Of a stretch of 64,000 bases of DNA, positions 11,361 through 23,514 are shown one piece after another. Under the pieces are notes generated by a model. That model did no database searches, was not told the DNA's origin, and saw only the letters and a list, made by a program, of their open reading frames with translations. Position 1 is the first letter of the stretch. Each line of letters starts with the position of its first letter. This DNA comes from Taxillus chinensis (lineage: Eukaryota; Streptophyta; Magnoliopsida; Santalales; Loranthaceae). The position numbers were made by a program, and so were the translations under genes. The stretch lies in contig CM042085.1 of NCBI GenBank assembly GCA_023512835.1, forward strand, positions 2,699,989 to 2,763,988. Reading direction: 5' to 3'.

Positions 11361-13730
11361 ATACTATCTACCGCGGTAATTACGAAACTTGTTAAATAAT
11401 TAATAATAATTTAAAAGAATTGAGAAGAGTATTATTAAAAGTTAAAATAAAAACAATTGAAATCTTGAACTATGTAGCTCATCCAAAATTAATTAAGAGT
11501 CATTTTACATTAAGTTGAACCAATTTGATGGGTTATTAATTTCAAAAGTTAGAGGTAGTTATATAATTTAAGGCAGACAAAATTTATATTCAATCCAAAA
11601 CATATTTTTTTTTTATTTTCAAAACATTATTATTACTCATCATTTTATTTAATTTAATAATTTCATATACTTTATTGTTAACTCCATCCAAGTTATTTAT
11701 GGCCTTCTCATCAATTTTCAACATTGTTCAATGTCAACTTTCTTTATCCTCATTACAAGTGCATCAATTGGCCAATTTTAATAGATAGCTAAACCAATTT
11801 AAGTGATTTTCTTTTATATTTTATTTAGTTTGAGCCTTTCAAATGATACTACAAATGTCTTCATTTCTAATTTTATCCATTATAGTCTTATCACATATTT
11901 TTCTTAATATTTATATATTAGCTACAAAAAAAATTTGTATGTTATTTTTAATTAGCCCATTAACCTGATTCCTATAGCAAAGAATATATAACATCTCAAT
12001 CTTCTCACAACACCGAAAATCATTTCAAAATAGACATAAATTTTAATAAAAATTTCACTATTCCCTTTTCCCCTTGAAATCCATCAAAGCCAACATTAAC
12101 AACTGTCACTGCAAGAGTTCTTCGTTATTGTCACCGCTCCCATCATTAGAAACCCTTGCCTTGTCAGCTGCTACTACAACCATCCAAATCTTTACAAACG
12201 TCCATGACCGATCGCACCACTCATGTAAAATTTGTGTTTTTTTTATAAATAATAATAATAATATTTGATAAATGGATTATTTCATAATTAAATATATTTT
12301 AGTTTAAGAATATAAAAGTGTTATTTATTATGTTTTATAAAGTTTTAATATTTATTAATTATTTAAATTAAACGATGTTGCCTTAATTAATTATATTAAA
12401 TAAATAATTTAATGTGCATAATAATAAAATGAAAATAAAATGAAATTTATTTATAACAAATTGAATTTGACGATCTCATGAAGCACAGATTAGGTTCCGG
12501 CCTATCATCGACACGCGTCCGCCAGGTGGCGCGGTTGAGCTTTCCTTGCCCCATGCACGCTTCCTTACTCCGACGCGTGTAGCTGGTTCAGAGAAACGCT
12601 GTCGGGTAGACCCGTTTTTGGCTCCCAAAATGGGTAATCCAATTGGATATTCATATTATACAGAAGTAGCACGATTTAATTACAATTTCATGCTTATACG
12701 GCTAGCGCATGCAATCGGCGTGTCGGGCTCGGGCACGCACCGATTTATTTCGAATAAGTTATTTTTTAAAATGAAAATTAAACATTTTTCTTTAAAATGT
12801 ATTATAAATTTCAAAAGTATTATAAATTTTAAAAATATATAATGAATATTTATTAAATATAAAATAAAATTAATATTTTTTTTTGTAAAAACTTATGTAT
12901 ATATATATTAAATAGATTAACATTAGTATTTTATAAAATTTAAAGTTATTGTTCATAAAATTTTTACAAAAATTATTTTTTATTTTATTTGATTTTTTAT
13001 AAAAAAAAGATATAAATCTTTTTACAATTGTTTTAAATTTTTTTGTTTGATTTTCATTCCTTTTACCTATGTTTATGTTGGAATCGAATTAATAATGGAA
13101 AATATTTGATGTTGTCGCGTTACTAATGAAAAAATATTAAAAAAATAAAAATAGTATTTTTTAAATGTTTTCGGGCATACTCATAAACGGATCATTTTTT
13201 AGAATGCTTTTTTTCTACTTGAATCGAATCCAAACATCACAATCATGATTGGAAATTTTGAATTCGATCAGTGAGTATTAGATTTACCATATTCTTTGTT
13301 TACGAAATATATCTAAAAATAAGAATATTGACAAATTTCAAATGATAAAGACTGGCCAACCTACACTGTCATGATATCCAATCTCTGTCATTGAATTGAA
13401 GTGTCTCACGTAAACAATTAGAGATTTAACACAATATACACAATATACCATCTGATGAATCATGCAGAATAATGACAATTAATATACCTAAAAAACCAAA
13501 TACAATAATTATATCTACAAATAATATTATTTTTTCAACGAACTAACAAAACTGATTTTTTATTAAATTCAAATTTTGCAGGTTTGTTCATTTTAAATTC
13601 ATAAACATATGCACAATAATTCATTTTGTTTCTGTCAATAAATTAACTATATATACAGACACACACACACACATTAGTTGATTTAGATTTCGCGCGTGTT
13701 ACTGATTTCGTATGTTGCTCCTGTTGAAAT

Positions 13731-14018
13731 TTATCTGTCTTCTGTCACCGGAACGGCGCACGAAACAGCAGCCATGGGCAACACGCAGTTGGCTAGGAGA
13801 GCCTTGCCGGTGGCCGCCGTAAAACCGGTCTCCCTGCAGCAACATTGCGGTGGAGGAATATTGTTGGAGACCGCCTCCAGATCTATCTCGAACAAATCGT
13901 CTTCTAAGTCTTCTTCTTTAACGGCCGCGGCGGGAACTTGGCAGGCGGCGCCGGCGCCGGCGCCGGCGCCTCCAAGGGCGTTGTCCGTAATGGAGGAGGG
14001 AGAAGGTGCAGAAGCCAT
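13731..14018 (-). CDS. Small plant protein with an acidic DLFEIDLEAV motif, function unknown
   Basis: A single minus-strand exon encodes 95 residues from an ATG in good context (GTACATGGC). The N-terminus is Ala/Gly/Pro-rich. Residues 35-50 form an acidic block (EEDLEDDLFEIDLEAV), and residues 72-90 are hydrophobic (KALLANCVLPMAAVSCAVP). A TATA box (TATATATAAATA on the minus strand, 14075-14086) lies about 60 bases upstream of the ATG, which is the main reason for choosing this strand over an antisense frame of 112 codons at 13696-14034. I recall the DLFEIDLEAV word from small uncharacterised plant proteins but cannot name the family. No transmembrane segment or known domain is evident. Confidence 0.62.
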   Translation of the reverse strand: MASAPSPSSITDNALGGAGAGAGAACQVPAAAVKEEDLEDDLFEIDLEAVSNNIPPPQCCCRETGFTAATGKALLANCVLPMAAVSCAVPVTEDR

Positions 14019-14074
14019 GTACGTGGAGCTTTAATTAACCTGTTGACTTCAATTAATTGAGCAGCCTTGGAAAG

Positions 14075-14086
14075 TATTTATATATA
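14075..14086 (-). promoter_or_regulatory. TATA box for the 95-residue gene
   Basis: On the minus strand the sequence reads CCTATATATAAATAC. It lies 57 bases upstream of the ATG at 14018, which would place transcription start near 14045-14050 and leave a short leader. Confidence 0.6.
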
Positions 14087-15660
14087 GGCACGCGCTTGCA
14101 ATTGGTTAGTGATGAATTCGTTGATTTGGGTGGCCATCCCAGTAGAAGTGTAGAGCGTCTCTCGCTCCCAACAAACCTCAAAGACTCATTTGAAGCAGCA
14201 CTCAATGTAATTTGTTTATTTATTTATTCTTGTTTCTTAATTTGCGTCACCATGCAGAGACAGCAGAGGAACCTGTTTTCAACCGACAATTCCTTACACC
14301 GCCATTTCCGTCCAAGTTCACCCAACTGCTCTGACGGGTCACGGCGCAGAATCCGAAGGGGTTCAACGGTTCTCGTTGACTTTTGATTGTGGGAAACTTG
14401 GAGATAAACCCATTCATTTTTTTTAAAGTTAGTTATGACACTAGTGAAACTTTCGTGATACTCAAATGGGAGTCGTGCTACCATTGCCTATATCACAATA
14501 TTTTAACGAGAATATTAGTAATTACTTTTAATCTAAATTGTATCAAGTATATGCTCAACAATGACAAATTCTTATATATAAGATTTTAATAAAATAAAAT
14601 TTGTGTTGTCACCTATATGGTAGGCGAGATTTAAAATGTCATTCTATTAACACACTAGTTGATTTTTTTGACAATAAACCTCAAGATTGGATACTAGAGA
14701 AATAAAAGATCATCAATAGTTGTCTAAATCAACACTTGAGGTGCAAAAGAACAAGATGGTTGTTGTCAATGTATTCAAAAAGAACTCAAGAATTCAATGA
14801 AGTAAAAGTTTGAAGCTCAAAATTTTGATAAGTACCGATCAATAATTGATCATCATCTAACAATCAAAATTGATCCTTAAAGGAGTAATTGTCCAAAATA
14901 AGTTCAATATTATGTTACAATATGAAATTTTTATATGTCATGCTTAAATTGAAAGTATCTTCCTTAAACCAAAGACTGAAATCTTGAGAACTAGATGAAT
15001 AGCTTTTGCTGGCCTACGCAAGTACAATAAGTTAGAAGTCTCACATATAAATGCTCTCTTTTAATGTGTAATAGCATCCTAACCGATCGTAAAAAAACGC
15101 ATATATCCCTTATAATTGTTACAATGGTGCAATATAGCAAATAATGTCGTTTTAGTTTTAGTGTATGATGTTCCTAAAATATTAAAAATGATGAGAATGA
15201 TAATTAACGTGTTTATAAATATTGATTTAGGAGTATTTTTAACACAGTTATTATTTTTTTATTTATGTGTAGGAACTTTTACATTAAAAAAATATTTTAC
15301 AACTTCACTACTCCAACACTATTCTTCTTCATTTTATCTTTATTATTGTTAAAATAATTTTTAAAACTTTTATGCAGAGAAAATAAATATAAGAAAAGAG
15401 ATAAAAATAATATTATATAATATAAATAATAAAAAAATATTTTGAGTATACTATTAATATTTCAACATTGCATTGTTTAATAAAAAAATATTGATAGGTA
15501 CAAGTGTCCCGTAGGTCTCAGGTTGGTTTAAAATCAATAACACGTACGCGCCCGCAAGTTCAACAAAGGGCGCCACACGGCACCGTTGTCGTCCGAGGAG
15601 GCACGGACTTTTCTACTCCGACGCCAAGTCAGCTCGTATATTTAATTAAAAAATGAACAC
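14087..15660. other. Intergenic region without a recognised gene
   Basis: The part nearest 14087 should include upstream regulatory sequence of the 95-residue gene. The remainder is AT-rich, with no recognisable coding exon or clear element ends. Confidence 0.4.
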
Positions 15661-16186
15661 ACCCCAACTGTCCTCCTCCACTCTACATCTTGACCTTCCT
15701 TTCTCCCTTTCCCTCTCTCATGGCTGCCGCTCCTTTCCTCTGTCAGGGTCTGACTAGGGTTTACGATCATCCTTAAACCCTGTCCTCATCTTCACCTGAT
15801 AACAGCACAACCGTAGACCTCCCCGTTCCAATCACCTACGAAAACCCTAGAACTCTCATGTCTCGAATGTGTTCGTTCTTATGTCCACGGCTTAATGTGT
15901 CATCCTCGAGATCTACCTCTGCTCCTTCCTCGCTATAGTTATATGGTGAAGAATTTGTGACATCTGGTAAGAGAGAGTTTAGCTCTCTGTCGCCGTCTGT
16001 CCAGTTTTCGAGGTGGTCTCACGTTTGCTTGCTGATCTGATTTCAAAATCTAGGGTTTACTTCAAATTGTCGTACTTGTTGGCCATTCCGTGACTGGGTT
16101 ATGTTTGGAGAGACAGGATTTGCATAGTTTGTTTGGTGCCGTGATTGCTGGTGAACTCCAGAGAGCAATGATATTAGGATTTGAAT
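15661..16186 (+). promoter_or_regulatory. TAF8 promoter/leader with telo-box motifs
   Basis: Three telo-box-type words (AAACCCTA or its complement TAGGGTTT) occur at 15755-15762, 15842-15849 and 16051-16058, in a CT-rich stretch just upstream of TAF8. Telo-boxes are common near transcription starts of plant housekeeping genes. A short leader intron is possible (CTG|GTAAGA near 15966 to an AG near 16052). Confidence 0.45.
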
Positions 16187-16203
16187 ATGAGCGATGGAGG
16201 TAG
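16168..16203 (+). promoter_or_regulatory. Upstream ORF overlapping the TAF8 start
   Basis: An ATG at 16168 opens an 11-codon frame that ends at TAG 16201-16203. It overlaps the TAF8 ATG (16187) in another frame, so ribosomes that use it cannot simply reinitiate at the main start. Its context (AGCAATGAT) has A at -3, reasonably favourable. Confidence 0.6.
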
Positions 16204-17383
16204 TAGGAAGAGCAAAAGAGACGGTCTAAGCTGTGAAGATGAGGATGATGCGGGGTTCAGGAGGCTTGGAGGGGATGAGTTTGGCTGGGCTGTGGCGAAG
16301 ATTGCAGTGGCACAGATATGCCAGAGCGTGGGTTTTAGGAGTTCTGGCGAGGCGGCCCTGGATGGTCTCTCTGGAGTTTTGGTTAGGTACCTCCGTGACT
16401 TAGGAAAAACAGCAGCTTTTTATGCACATTCAGCTGCTAGGACACAGTGCAATGTGTTTGATCTTATTCAAGGGTTTGAAGATTTGGGGTTATCACATGG
16501 TTCAGAGACAAATCAATGCCTCGCAAACTCAGGGGTGGTGAGGGCTATTGAGGAGTATGTGAGGTCTTCAGATGATATACCATTTGCTCAGCCCATTCCA
16601 CGGTTCCCAGTGATTAAAAAACGAAAAGCCATTCCGAGCTTTGTACAAATGGATGAAATGCCTGTTGGCAAGCACATTCCTGCTTGGTTGCCAGCTCTCC
16701 CGGATCCACACACCTATATACACACACCAGTGTGGAATGAGAAGTCAATTGATCCCCGTGCTGAGAAACTCGAGCAAGTGAGGCAAAGGAGGAAGGCTGA
16801 AGGATCATTGTTGACATTGAAAAAGCGATTGGTGTCCGTTACTCCTGTGGAAAGTTTGCTCTCAGGCGAGCATGGAGATGCTGCAAAGGCACTGCAAGCA
16901 GCTGAAAGTAACCCGTTCCTTGCTGCAGCACGTTCAGCAGCCCCGGTGAACACAGAAGACGATGCCCAGACTTTTTCTGAAGCTGGAGGCAACCCTTTTC
17001 TTGCCATTCCATTGCAACCTGGGGAGAAACACGTGTCTTCTGTTGTGAAGCCAGCTAAGTTTGCAAGTGAACTGGCTGCAGAAAACCAGGCTTCTGTGCT
17101 GGAGGCATTTGCTCCTGCCATTGAAGCAGTGAGAAGTGGATTCGTCCATTCTGGGAATTGTGGGGGAAGGGATCTTCCAAGCAGAAGGCCCAGTGTCCAT
17201 TTTAAATTCCGGACCGTGAAGAAATCAGCAGGTGACTCTCTGGATTTGAGCTTGAAGAAGTTGAATGACGGTAAGACAGACTCATTGATTATCCGCAACA
17301 ATGAGAGAAATGACAGGAAAAAGAGAGCAGAACTAATTCTCAGGAAATCAATGGAAAACCCACAGGAGCTTACTCAGTTGTAA
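16187..17383 (+). CDS. TAF8: TFIID subunit 8
   Basis: A single exon encodes 398 residues. Residues about 29-105 form a Bromo_TP-type histone fold (FGWAVAKIAVAQICQSVGF, then LVRYLRDLGKTAAFYAHSAA and FDLIQGFEDLGL). The TAF8-specific block follows near residues 150-185 (KHIPAWLPALPDPHTYIHTP). The C-terminal part is polar and ends with a basic stretch. In TFIID, TAF8 pairs with TAF10 through the histone fold and helps hold the complex together at core promoters for RNA polymerase II. I chose the ATG at 16187 because the frame upstream has no ATG before a stop. Many plant TAF8 genes are intronless in the coding region, which fits. An overlapping uORF precedes the start. Confidence 0.92.
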   Translation: MSDGGSRKSKRDGLSCEDEDDAGFRRLGGDEFGWAVAKIAVAQICQSVGFRSSGEAALDGLSGVLVRYLRDLGKTAAFYAHSAARTQCNVFDLIQGFEDLGLSHGSETNQCLANSGVVRAIEEYVRSSDDIPFAQPIPRFPVIKKRKAIPSFVQMDEMPVGKHIPAWLPALPDPHTYIHTPVWNEKSIDPRAEKLEQVRQRRKAEGSLLTLKKRLVSVTPVESLLSGEHGDAAKALQAAESNPFLAAARSAAPVNTEDDAQTFSEAGGNPFLAIPLQPGEKHVSSVVKPAKFASELAAENQASVLEAFAPAIEAVRSGFVHSGNCGGRDLPSRRPSVHFKFRTVKKSAGDSLDLSLKKLNDGKTDSLIIRNNERNDRKKRAELILRKSMENPQELTQL

Positions 17384-18856
17384 ATTAATTGATTGTTTGG
17401 CTCACTTGATGGAGGCCCTTATACTTTTCTTCAAAAAATTGGTTGTAGCGGAGGACTTTGGGTGGTTTAAAGTTGGACACCTGTATTTCTGTCATGGGTT
17501 TTTAAAAATCTGGTTGAGAGTTCCTATTGTCCCACCTTATCAGTTTTTGAAGGTATGAGGATTTTTATATCCACTCTAATGTTTGCTATATACAGTCTAT
17601 ATATATGACATCAAATGGATAGTTGAAAATCATGTTACCCTCAGATTTTACCTTTTATATGCCTAACCTCTTCTAAAGTCTGTTTAGCCTATGCATGTTT
17701 TAATTTCATCCTTAATAAAATGTTCGTGAAACTCTACCATCACTGAGTTATTTTCGTATTTGTAATATTGCGAAAAGAATGATAAAAGAAAATTTTTAAG
17801 TCAATTGTCAACCTTTTCAATCGAAAATATGATTGACTACGAAAAAGAACGTCAGATAGTATGTATCATGTGGGGATGTTATACACTATTGAGGTTGCTT
17901 TTGTTCTTCCTCTACAAAACTACTTTAAAATGAAATTATTACATATAAATCGTAAGAATATGGGTGAGGTTGCATTTTTGATTGGCCACGTTAGTAGTAA
18001 ATCCTTTTGGAAGCCATAGCAATAGTTGATTTCAAAGGGCTCTACTTTGGTGACATATCATTTTGTTTTCGGTTTTGAGAGCAATGCTATGTTAACTAGA
18101 GTGAGTTTCCCTCAGATTTTACCTTTTATAAGCCTAACCTCTTCTGAAGCCTGTTTAGCTGATGCATGCTTTAATTTAATCCTTAATCAATAAAAGAGCG
18201 TCAGATATTCTGTATGTTATTGAACATCAACTCCAGTGGTAAAATATGTTATTATCTGGATTCTCCCAAACGGGGTGAAATTTGTTGCTTGGGTGTCTTC
18301 TCCCAGTAAAATGGATGTCAACGTGAATACGTGAACTGCATCCTGGACAATGACCATCTTTTCATCCTCTCAGACATACTCTTTCTGATGTTAATTATGC
18401 TAAGCACTACGATATGAGAACATTGAGAAGTTGCATACACAAGCCGGCGCACAAGGAACAATAAAAAGCCATCCCAGGCAACTTCAAAATTACTGTTCAT
18501 TATGCCTGCGGTCAAGGGATAGAAGGCGGCCAACAGATATATTTCATGCAATTTAGGCCACGGAATAAGAACTTGAGATTTGTATTCAAATTCGCGTCTG
18601 ACATCATATCATTTTAAACCATATCCAAATGAAAAAATCATTGCCAGAAGATAACGGTCGGAGAAAGGAGGAAACCATACGCTAAAGCCAAGACGGGGAA
18701 CAAGCAAAACCTTAAAACTACTAAAGATATAAGCTGTTAGCATTGCAATTTGCAAATTCACAAATCAGCACTGCTCCTCCAGGTTCGTAGAGGGACCCAA
18801 TGAGATGACGCTCTCCTCAATCCAAATGAGATACCTTCTGCTGGTTAAAATTAGCC
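17384..18856. other. Region between the convergent TAF8 and EMC5 genes, with a diverged direct repeat
   Basis: This stretch holds the TAF8 3' UTR and, on the other strand, the EMC5 3' UTR. An 80-90 bp segment starting at about 17638 recurs at about 18109 with scattered substitutions; both copies end near AATAAA-like words (aataaaatg, caataaaag). Similarity continues more weakly further on ('cgtcagata' in both). No further gene was found. Confidence 0.6.
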
Positions 18857-20666
18857 TTAATGTTTCAACTTTAGATTCAAGTCCGAAGTTAATACTTTGC
18901 TCCGATGGTTGAAGATTATGAAGTCAAGGTTGGCTGACAAAGAAACAATCCTGCATTCCAGGAAAAACAAACCTTGAGTATCCGAGGGCTACTTACCAAG
19001 GCAAAAGCAGTAATTATTATCCAAGCGCAGAAAATTAGAGGCAGCAGGAAGGATAACAAATTCTAGATAGAGCTCAATTTTGGGAGCTCATCTTCAAGGG
19101 AATTTGAGAAGCTCATTTTTTGATTATACACAAAGAATAAGATCCCAAAATGTTTTGGATGCTTAAACCAGTGCTTATTCATATAAAGCTTCCCCCAAAA
19201 CACACCCTACATAGGACAACTGACGAGTCCTCCTTTGGGGGCATCAGTAAAAAATGTCCACTACTAGTCATCTCTGCAAGACTTCAATATTTCTTTCATT
19301 TTTAATACTGTTGTCATTAACCATTCTATCTAAACAAAAGGGAGACAAAAATGAGGTGGGAACTTAAATGTGATGACTAAATTAGAGTGAATGCAGGTAT
19401 TGATACAATAACACAAAAGTTTCTTGGAGATGAAACAATTAAAATATAAATACAAAAGTTTTTTTTAAAAAATTTCCAGTCAAAAATCAATTTCATAAAT
19501 TGAATTTGTACTTGTTCCACATTAGGGGAGTTCCTATTTAATTAAATGTAGTGGACCCCAAAATCATGGGGACAAGGCTGTTGTATCTAAAATTGGAGTT
19601 GGATCATTTTATTGGCTATACCCATCACACTTTTCTTTCAGGCACAAGTCCTCTATAGTGAGGAATCTACTGTCATGTTAGTGAGGTCATCTAACTTCTC
19701 ACAGGCATAGGCTACGATGGGAGGGAAACTTGCTTTTGATTAGGAATGCCTTCAGTATGTTGCGTTACAGGCCAGATAACTTCTTCAACATTGAGAAGTG
19801 GTAACTTCAGTTATACTGTAGCCAGACTTGCGTGTGGTACGCAGAAGGTTTTGTCAGGACAAGTAACAAACTCCTCGTCCATAAGCAAAGTCTTACTAGA
19901 CAAGTAATTATAGAGATTTCAGATAACTGGTGGTTATAACTAGATTAAATCAAACCCGCACTCAAAAGTCGTCATAAGATGCCAAATTGAGTTTGTTTTT
20001 CTTCTACGGGTAAAAGAGCAGACTAATTTCAATTACTGCTCCAGTTGAGTAAACTAGCAATCAAAAAATTATCATAAGATGCATATATGAGTAACGTAGG
20101 CAGTGCAAGATAATTGGATATTGCATTTCTCAGCAATCTAATCACTACTGTAAGAACACACATAATAACATAGAAGAAACGTGTAAGCTGAAAAATCAAC
20201 GCACTGAAATTAAACCTGTTTTCTTCAGAATCAGGATGTATTGAATGAAAATCTCCCGGTACGGTCAGCGCCGCCCACATACACAGAGCGAATCCCATAA
20301 GCAGCTCTGCCACAACCTGAAATCACAAAACCCTAGATACATAAACACTGAGAGACCAACGAGGAAGCCGAAACCACGTTACAAAGACCGCTGAATTTTA
20401 CATTCATCGGTGGTGCTGAAAACTCTTCCTCAATGATCTTCAACAAGCCCTTATCTGCAATTCGATGGACATAAAACAACGAACGCCCCAAATTAAACAA
20501 GAACATGACCTAAATAGTATATAATAAATCAGTATGTCGACTCGAGATCCAAAACCCTAATAAGGAGTTGCAGTAGGTAGAAGGGCTCATTACACTGAAT
20601 AGTTGAAAAGGCAGCGTGTCCGAGTAAACATACTCCGATGACGCCGGCACTGAATCCGAAGCCCAT
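18857..20666 (-). CDS. EMC5: ER membrane protein complex subunit 5 / membrane magnesium transporter family
   Basis: Four minus-strand exons (20666-20594, 20454-20402, 20316-20216, 18950-18857) encode 106 residues with consistent phases and GT-AG introns. The protein begins MGFGFSAGVIGVCLLGHAAF, a first membrane segment. It continues YKGLLKIIEEEFSAPP, then a second membrane segment with GFALCMWAALTVPG, and the family signature SIHPDSEENR. The last exon gives IVSLSANLDFIIFNHRSK and a basic tail. EMC5 (MMGT) is a core subunit of the ER membrane complex that inserts tail-anchored and multipass proteins; Mg2+ transport has also been proposed. Length matches plant homologs (about 104-107). The 1.26-kb last intron hides exon 4, which is too short for an ORF scan. 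All junctions fit, so confidence is high. Confidence 0.92.
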
Positions 20667-23514
20667 TTTGTCGTATGATTAGTACGATGTTTTTCCGTTT
20701 GTCGGGCGACCAGGTTTCCGGTTGTCGACGGTGGTGTCGTCGATTGGCGTTGCTCGGAGAGGTTAACGACTTGGTACGGTGCGTGTCTTCGTTTGAGCAG
20801 GATTGGCTCGTTAAAATAAATGTTTTTTGTTATTTTAGGAGTTAATAATTCATTTTGTTATCTTATTAATATATTATTTACTAATTTTTATTCATTAGAA
20901 AAGAAAATATATATAATTATTTAAATAATATATAAATAAAATACTAAATAACTATTTATAATATTAAAATTTTACTTATAGTGAAAAGCTTTAAAAAGTA
21001 AATTTTTAATAATTTTTGTTAAATTAAATGTTCAAACTAAAAAAAATGAATTTGAAAGGCTGTAACGAAAGTTTTTATAATTACCACCTAAGGTATTGGC
21101 TTCTCTCTGCTAATCAAATAATACTGTTTTGGTAATTTTATATGACCACGCAAGTTAAATTTTGAGATAAGAAGTGACACCAGCCATAGGTTTTAACTTT
21201 TAAGGTACAAAAGCTCCATTGTTTGGTTGCCTAGAAACATATTTATTCCAACATTTGTTGACACAAAATTGAAAGAAGTTACAAATTAATATAATGTCTT
21301 TTTAATTTTTTTAACCCTCTTTGGTATACTAAAAAAAATGAATTTGAAAGGCTGTAACGAAAGTTTTTATAATTACCACCTAAGGTATTGGCTTCTCTCT
21401 ACTAATCAAATAATACTGTTTTGGTAATTTTATATGACCACGCAAGTTAAATTTTGAGATAAGAAGTGACACCAGTCATAGGTTTTAACTTTTAAGGTAC
21501 AAAAGCTCCATTGTTTGGTTGCCTAGAAACATATTTATTCCAACATTTGTTGACACAAAATTGAAAGAAGTTACAAATTAATATAATGTCTTTTTAATTT
21601 TTTTAACCCTCTTTGGTATATTAAAGGGAGTATTGGGCAAATAAAATAATATACACATAAAATTCATAGATGATTGCGAAAGGTTAAAATAAATGTATTA
21701 TAAGAATACGATGAATAATATTATAAATGAGAATATTTATAGTGTTGTTGGAATACTTTTTTGATCGAAAATAATATGAAAAATAATCCACTACCATCTA
21801 GGATGTAGACTAATAGATACATCTATATAGAAGGTAGAGAAGATAGATATTAAATAAGCTAAAAATTTGATAAGAATATCGTAAATGACTTGGATGGTGG
21901 TGGTAACAAAAGATATAATATTATTATATTTGAAAAAAAAAATAGTGGCTAGATTATTTGAAAGAGAAACATTATTCATGTATTAAATAGAATTTGAACT
22001 TTTTATATATTTGTTCATATAACTCCTATAATATTGGAATTAAGACTATTGGTTTAATTTAATTTATTTATGGCTTCCACAAAAGCAACTAAAAGTACTG
22101 ACATATCACTAATTAGCTTTATAGAAAAAATGTGTTACCTTATGTCCCGTACTTTATGTTTGTACATGAATGATCAAGATGAATGATCAAGATGTTGAGG
22201 ACTAACACCTATAAAAAACTCATCAAATGTTATCTTAATAAAACATTTATAGTTATATAATATGTATACTTCTATACTTTTCTAAAATAGACATAGGTAA
22301 CATATATTACATTTGATAAACCAAATAAGCCAATAATTACATCATTCAGCTCATATTCAATTCAATATAACTTTTTATAAATCCCGTCAAACTAGTAATA
22401 TTATAACGAAACAATCCATCAACTTAGGGTCCTTATCCTATCACAATAGTAACTACAATTTTTAGCTCAGGCCTTAGCCGATTAATGGTCAACCCTCTGG
22501 CACTTTGGCCTAAGCCTTAACTGTCAATAAACATCCCTCCATAACTCTATATTAGGGCCTTAACCACCTATTGAATCAATTATTTACATTCATATTGCCA
22601 TACAGACTCAAAAGTCTCACAATTATCATCATAAAACACTTAATATCCAAAATAACCTAAACGAGTGATATCAACACCAAAAAACAGGGTTAGGTGCAGC
22701 CAACCTGTACGGCCGAAGCAAGTGCCTCTCAAGTCTCAACAGCCCACCCATCCCTTCACGCCAAAAGCCCAATTACGCGGCAAATTCCACCAATTTCAAG
22801 GGTTTTTAGAAAAGACTACGCCCATAATCATAACTTTTAACCATTTTAATTTTTTATTTAGCCTAGGATCAAAACAGACAAACCAAAAAGTAACATTTTA
22901 AACATTATCTCATCATCAATTTGAATGAAACGGCACAAATTTTCAACTCTAACTATCGACTTTTAAAACTCCTCACGCTGCAGCTAAAAACCATTAGCTG
23001 AACCCGTCGGGTAATTTTGAGGGCTATTGAACCCTGTTTTCTGATATAAATATACAGGGTATTAAATAAAAACATGTATCATGTTTCGCGCCCCAATAAA
23101 TTTCAAGGTATCCATATGTAGCTACGCTACGCTGCAGACGTACCCAATGAGACTATCAGAGGCATCTTTGGCTGTGAATAAAAAACCAGTTTTGGGGACG
23201 CATATAAAATTGCGCTCACGTCTCGCATTGAATTGAATCAGCAACGAGTAAAAGAACATGATACGCATACTACACACGACGATGCACACGAATAGGTAAA
23301 TAGATCTGTCTGGCGTTGATGGACCATTAATAAAATGTTGGAAACAAACACGAAACGATAATAATAAAAACCACACACCAACTTCTCTTTTTTTTTTTTT
23401 AGAAAAAAAAAATTACAGAAGAAAAACAATTTATCTGTTTTTTTTTTTTTTTGGTTGGACATCAACATGAGCCAGACAAACCTCCGATCCATTCGTTGAA
23501 CAGATGTTTCAGAT
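20667..23514. other. Intergenic region, EMC5 to A20/AN1 gene
   Basis: The first 150 bases are GC-richer and probably hold the EMC5 promoter and leader. A recent tandem duplication lies at 21036-21620. The remainder is AT-rich and without a recognised gene; the A20/AN1 3' UTR should lie in the last few hundred bases. Confidence 0.5.
21036..21620. repeat. Recent 292-bp tandem duplication
   Basis: The segment 21036-21328 is repeated immediately at 21328-21620, head to tail, with a period of 292 bases. I see only two differences between copies (ctctctG/Actaat and caccagC/Tcatagg). The unit is AT-rich and non-coding. The near identity implies a young duplication, or an assembly duplication. Confidence 0.92.

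Larger units (their letters stand above)
9741..13730. other. Gene-poor region upstream of the bZIP gene
   Basis: The part nearest 9741 should contain the bZIP promoter, but no clear TATA box was found. The rest is AT-rich, with a purine-rich tract (about 10430-10775), a TA microsatellite near 11060-11084 and a MITE-like element at 11148-11360. A short GC-richer patch at about 12480-12760 has no recognisable coding content. Confidence 0.5.

Noticed and set aside
12546..12842. 98-codon plus frame
   Set aside because: It starts in a GC-richer patch but its second half is AT-rich, Phe/Lys/Ile/Asn sequence typical of non-coding DNA, and no motif is visible.
13696..14034. 112-codon plus frame over the small minus-strand gene
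   Set aside because: The TATA box and the better ATG context are on the minus strand, and the acidic motif resembles known plant proteins only in that orientation.
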